64,000 bases of DNA from positions 7,938 through 71,937 of the forward strand of contig JBBALI010000018.1 in assembly GCA_040403095.1 (NCBI GenBank), written 5' to 3'. The notes under the pieces are model-generated. The model was not told the DNA's origin. It searched no databases and saw only the letters and a program-made list of their open reading frames with translations. Source of the DNA: JAQVCM01 sp040403095 (GTDB taxonomy: Bacteria > Bacteroidota > Bacteroidia > Flavobacteriales_D > Crocinitomicaceae). The position numbers were made by a program, and so were the translations under genes. Positions 61,134 through 64,000 of the stretch are shown here, piece by piece (the first letter of the stretch is position 1; each line of letters begins with the position of its first letter).

Positions 61134-61556
61134 TTAGTTCTTTGGGATAAAAATCAATTTCATTTTTTGATCTTTTGGCTCGATCACCAATTTATCACTT
61201 GATAATTCATGAATCGTGAAAACTTGTTTTTCACCTTTGATATCTGCTGTGAAAGATTTTTTGTCAGCAGCCATTTTCCATGTACCAGCTTGTTTCATTG
61301 TCGTTCCATCCATGTTTGGATTTTCAGCAGAGAATTTCCCTCCTTCTTCGAATTTAAAAACAACTTTACCTCTGGTTTTATCCATATTCTCTTTGGCGCC
61401 TTTTCTCATCATGTCCTGAGTTTCCTTAGGCATCTCTTTCAAAAGTGCTTCAACATCCATATTGTCCAATTTCCATGTCTTTAAAATTGGATCTCCACTA
61501 CAAGAAACCAATAAAGAAAGAGTTAATCCTAAAAATAATGCGCTTACAAATTTCAT
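61134..61556 (-). CDS. Small lipoprotein with lipocalin-like domain
   Basis: 140 residues. The lipobox LVSC lies at residues ~16-19, followed by SGDPILKTWKLDNMDVE. The mature part (KVVFKFEEGGKFSAENP, AGTWKMAADKKSFTADIKG, HELSSDKLVIEPKDQKMKLIF) has the short strand pattern of lipocalin-like or DUF4923/DUF5004-type Bacteroidota lipoproteins. Function unknown. A terminator follows and there is no operon partner. Confidence 0.82.
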   Translation of the reverse strand: MKFVSALFLGLTLSLLVSCSGDPILKTWKLDNMDVEALLKEMPKETQDMMRKGAKENMDKTRGKVVFKFEEGGKFSAENPNMDGTTMKQAGTWKMAADKKSFTADIKGEKQVFTIHELSSDKLVIEPKDQKMKLIFIPKN

Positions 61557-61706
61557 CTTTACGTTTTTTTAATTTAAGCGTGCAAGATAGTAAATTTTAT
61601 TCTAGACAAACAAACTGGAAAACAATTAATTTTAATCAATCTCAATTCTATCAATGAAACTTATGATAAATCTGAGTAAATTTGAACTGATTAAATCAAC
61701 AACAAC

Positions 61707-62216
61707 ATGGAAGAAATACGCAATAAAATAAAGGAAAGTGGTTTAATTAGCTTAGACTTAGCAGACTTTAAACCAAACACCAATAATATTGTAGAATTTG
61801 ACATCGCACCGCATCTTTGGCAAGGTTTGATTTTAAAAGAAAAAGATTTCAGAACTTTTATCGCAGAACACGATTGGTCGCAATATGCTGGAAAAGATGT
61901 TTACATTCATTGCTCGGCAGATGCTATCGTTCCTACATGGGCATACATGCTTATTTCTGTCAAACTTTTAAATGTTTGCCGTTTTTCAGTAGTTGGAAAT
62001 GAAATCGATTTACAAAAAGCGTTGATTCTCAAAAAAATCAGCGAATTTGATACAACGCAATATCCCGATGGAAAATTCATCATCAAAGGTTGCGCTGATA
62101 TTGTTTGTCCTGAATTTGCAATGGTTGAATTGACCAACAAATTGCAGCCAACTGCGAAAAGCATCATGTATGGTGAACCTTGTTCGACGGTTCCGATTTA
62201 CAAAGCTCCAAGGTAG
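61707..62216 (+). CDS. DUF2480 family protein
   Basis: 169 residues, no signal peptide. GLISLDLADFKPN, FDIAPHLWQGLILKEKDFRTFI, YIHCSADAIVPTWAYMLISVKL, GKFIIKGCADIVCPEFAMVEL and IMYGEPCSTVPIYK are the conserved blocks of DUF2480. I associate the family with Bacteroidota. The cysteine-containing motifs (HCSADA, GCADIVCP, GEPCS) suggest metal or nucleotide binding, but no function is known. It appears monocistronic. Confidence 0.85.
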   Translation: MEEIRNKIKESGLISLDLADFKPNTNNIVEFDIAPHLWQGLILKEKDFRTFIAEHDWSQYAGKDVYIHCSADAIVPTWAYMLISVKLLNVCRFSVVGNEIDLQKALILKKISEFDTTQYPDGKFIIKGCADIVCPEFAMVELTNKLQPTAKSIMYGEPCSTVPIYKAPR

Positions 62217-62282
62217 ACATTAGACTATAGACAAAAGACTAGAGACATTAGACTTTTGACTTTTCTATTTGTCTTAAGGTCT
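62214..62282. repeat. AGAC-rich dispersed repeat copy
   Basis: Contains GACATTAGACTATAGACAAA and AGAGACATTAGACTTTTGAC. Related copies are at 10383-10416, 63603-63644 and 63804-63850. It abuts the end of the DUF2480 gene. Confidence 0.65.
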
Positions 62283-62307
62283 TTTTGATTTAAGTTTAGG
62301 AAATAGG

Positions 62308-62491
62308 TCCTCCCCCTTTATCCTAACGCTATCGCTGAGTCTTCAAAAGCTATCGCTTTTTCTCCTCCAAAGGGGGAAGTATGCCAAATTATTAATAATC
62401 TAAAAAAGAAAATATTCTAACCATACTTTGAAAATCTCTATGTTGGCAAAAATTTGAGTTTCCCCCTTTGGAGGGGGACAAAGGGGGAGGA
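62308..62491. repeat. Inverted-repeat intergenic element (MITE-like)
   Basis: Outer arms TCCTCCCCCTTT (62308-62319) and AAAGGGGGAGGA (62480-62491) are perfect inverted repeats, and inner arms CCTCCAAAGGGGGAA (62364-62378) and TTCCCCCTTTGGAGG (62460-62474) are perfect over 15 nt. The left part contains a doubled GCTATCGCT. No reading frame. Related sequences are known as dispersed intergenic repeats in Bacteroidota genomes, from memory only. Confidence 0.75.
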
Positions 62492-62498
62492 AAAAACG

Positions 62499-62560
62499 AA
62501 AACCCTGAGTTTTTACAATCCTCCCATGACTCAGCAATAAAAGCTTTGAGCAATTTCAAT
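62499..62560. repeat. Diverged relic of the right-end tandem repeat unit
   Basis: The order of matching pieces (CCTGAGTTTTTAC, ACTCAGCAATAAAAGCTTTGA, then CAATTTCAAT) parallels the end of the tandem unit (CCAAGTTTTAAGAC, CTTAGCAATAAAAGCGTTAA, AAATTGGAAT) at 63715-63775. It looks like a degraded copy. Confidence 0.5.
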
Positions 62561-62567
62561 CCGAAAC

Positions 62568-63503
62568 CTAAAAAATCATAATCTCAACCGCATTCTTCAT
62601 GATTTCAAAATCAACACGCTTCCCGATTTCGATGATTTCGCCGTCTGCTTCGAGATAAGCTTTGCCTGAAACAACATCGATTCTTCCTTTTTCACAAAAG
62701 TGATAATCCACTTCTGGATGCACAATTTTCGTTGCTGATTTCAATTTTGGCAATTGTTTTAAGTAATCAATCACCGAAACATTTCCGATCGTTGTGATCT
62801 GCAAGACGCCATCAGTACTTTTTGCTTCTGGATTAATTGTCAAACCATTGCCGAAAACAGAACCGTTGCAAATGGCAATCATCAAGTGTTTTCCTTCCTT
62901 TTTTGTTTCTCCAAATTGATAACGCAACACTGGTATTTTGAAAGTGATAAAAGCCCGTAAAATCGCCAAAGCGTAGGAAAATTTACCTGTAATCTTGATT
63001 TTTCTTTGTTTGTTCAACAAATGAATCACATATCCACCAAATCCAATATCAGCGATATTTAAACTGTAATGCGTTTGATTATCAGTTTGAATTTGAATCA
63101 AATCGTTCTTTTCCCAAATACCATTTTGCAGGAAATCAGACATTTTTTCGACTGAAAATTGTTGCTTTTTGCCCAAAAGGAAATCATTTCCTGTGCCCGC
63201 AGCAATCAAAATCAATTTGGGAATTGGTTCTGAGTAATCAAAACCATTGATTACTTCATGAAAAGTACCATCTCCGCCAGCAACCACGACAATTTCTGCT
63301 TTTGCAGTTTGCGCTTCGCCCGCCAAAATCGACGCGTGTTTATCGTATTTGGAATATTGAATTTCTAGCTGAAAATCTGGATTTTTTTCGAAAAAGGCAA
63401 AAGTCTCCTTGACAACAGCACGCAACTTTTTACTGCCGTTGACAATCGCAACCACTTTTTTTAAAGTGCTATTATCGGTTCGCTTGTTATCTTTCACCTT
63501 CAA
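62568..63503 (-). CDS. Diacylglycerol kinase-family lipid kinase (YegS/DagK-like)
   Basis: 311 residues. The catalytic signature VVAGGDGTFHEVINGF (GGDGT) is near residue 80, and LILIAAGTGNDFLL follows, both typical of DAGK-catalytic proteins; KITGKFSYALAILRAF and the late TDGVLQITTIGNVSV fit the YegS/BmrU group, which phosphorylates diacylglycerol or a related lipid. No ATG is available near the start: the frame opens with TTG at 63503 right after a stop, or GTG at 63497, so a non-ATG start is very likely. The N-terminal ~16 residues are basic. Substrate not determined. Confidence 0.88.
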   Translation of the reverse strand: MKVKDNKRTDNSTLKKVVAIVNGSKKLRAVVKETFAFFEKNPDFQLEIQYSKYDKHASILAGEAQTAKAEIVVVAGGDGTFHEVINGFDYSEPIPKLILIAAGTGNDFLLGKKQQFSVEKMSDFLQNGIWEKNDLIQIQTDNQTHYSLNIADIGFGGYVIHLLNKQRKIKITGKFSYALAILRAFITFKIPVLRYQFGETKKEGKHLMIAICNGSVFGNGLTINPEAKSTDGVLQITTIGNVSVIDYLKQLPKLKSATKIVHPEVDYHFCEKGRIDVVSGKAYLEADGEIIEIGKRVDFEIMKNAVEIMIF

Positions 63504-64000
63504 TTAATAAATTTCCGAATCCACAGAGGTAAAATGATTTGTTCTCATGGATGATTGATTTGATTATCAAACGTACGGAAAAAAATAAGAAAAGTGTTTT
63601 ATTTGAGACAATAGACTCAAGACCGGAGACAATAGACTGAAGATTTTTCAAATCATCTAGAGATCTTCTAACTTAAGTTAAACGTCAATTTAACGTTTTT
63701 TACGTAAATCAAGAAAACCCCAAGTTTTAAGACTTTTTCCGGCCTTAGCAATAAAAGCGTTAAGAAAAATTGGAATTTTTGACGACCAAACAAAAGTACT
63801 TTTTGAGATTATAGACAATAGACCGGAGACATTAGACTGAAGACTTTTTTGTAAGTCCTAAAATCTAGCATTTTATTTTAAACTTCAGTTCAACATTTTC
63901 CACAAACCTAAAGAAAATCCCAAGTTTTAAGACTTTTCCGGCATCAGCAATAAAAGCGTTAAGAAAAATTGGAATTTTTGACGACCAAACAAAAGTACTG
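63504..64000. repeat. Intergenic region with ~200-bp tandem repeat at the right edge
   Basis: Two imperfect copies of a ~200-nt unit lie at 63591-63791 (201 nt) and 63792-63990 (199 nt), and the start of a third (AAAAGTACTG) is cut by the edge. Each opens with AAAAGTnnTTT, contains the AGAC-rich motif, and ends with CAATAAAAGCGTTAAGAAAA and TTGGAATTTTTGACGACCAA. No gene is credible here; the array continues outside. Confidence 0.9.

Overview
The window looks like a chromosomal segment of a Bacteroidota bacterium, probably Flavobacteriales. The evidence is AT-rich DNA, several proteins with type IX secretion (T9SS) C-terminal sorting domains, a SusC/SusD pair, a DUF5686 protein, weak Shine-Dalgarno signals, and many promoters with the Bacteroidota -7 element TAnnTTTG, some preceded by TTG or TTTG 18-22 nt upstream. 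A Crocinitomicaceae (Fluviicola-like) origin would fit, but I cannot prove the family. I saw no rRNA, tRNA, transposase, prophage or CRISPR array.

Layout. 1-1448: 5' part of a DUF5686 gene running off the left edge. 1590-4549: aldehyde dehydrogenase, a divergent AraC-type regulator and a DUF779 gene. 4568-13623: housekeeping block (topB, folA, a SirB1-like protein, pdhB, etfB, etfA, a DUF151 nuclease-like protein, a nucleoside transporter). 13624-16111: accessory island of hairpin-rich repeats around a small secreted protein and a Zeta-toxin-like kinase with a candidate antitoxin. 16112-21807: two divergent large T9SS-exported proteins. 21914-29575: radical SAM protein, AI-2E-family permease, an operon of ECF sigma factor, membrane-anchored beta-barrel protein, lipoprotein and T9SS protein, then a SixA-like phosphatase and a rhomboid protease.

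29779-60875 is the core: an alpha-glucan (starch, glycogen, maltodextrin) locus joined to a full upper Entner-Doudoroff pathway. CotH-like kinase, GH13 and GH31 form one operon; susC-susD follow; zwf-pgl-edd-eda is an operon on the minus strand; a Nudix-type regulator is divergent from an operon of sugar kinase, GH13, MFS transporter, beta-phosphoglucomutase, GH65 phosphorylase and T9SS GH13; then gapA, and a minus-strand group of a SusE-like T9SS protein, a large T9SS GH13 and another T9SS protein. Inferred flow: surface amylases and SusCD capture and import oligosaccharides, periplasmic GH13/GH31 shorten them, the MFS protein imports maltose or glucose, GH65 and PgmB make glucose-6-phosphate, and Zwf-Pgl-Edd-Eda plus GapA give pyruvate, which PdhB's complex oxidises.

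The most notable signal is a shared palindrome, close to CTTAGTGT-N7-ACACTAAG, found by eye at seven promoter regions: pdhB/etfB, cotH, susC, zwf, regulator/kinase, gapA and the susE-like gene. It overlaps -33 boxes or the start-site region, so I propose a regulon spanning starch uptake, Entner-Doudoroff, GAPDH and pyruvate dehydrogenase, with the Nudix-type protein at 45049-45792 as the candidate repressor. 61134-64000 holds a lipoprotein, a DUF2480 protein, a diacylglycerol-kinase-like protein and repeat-rich ends, including a roughly 200-bp tandem repeat leaving the right edge.
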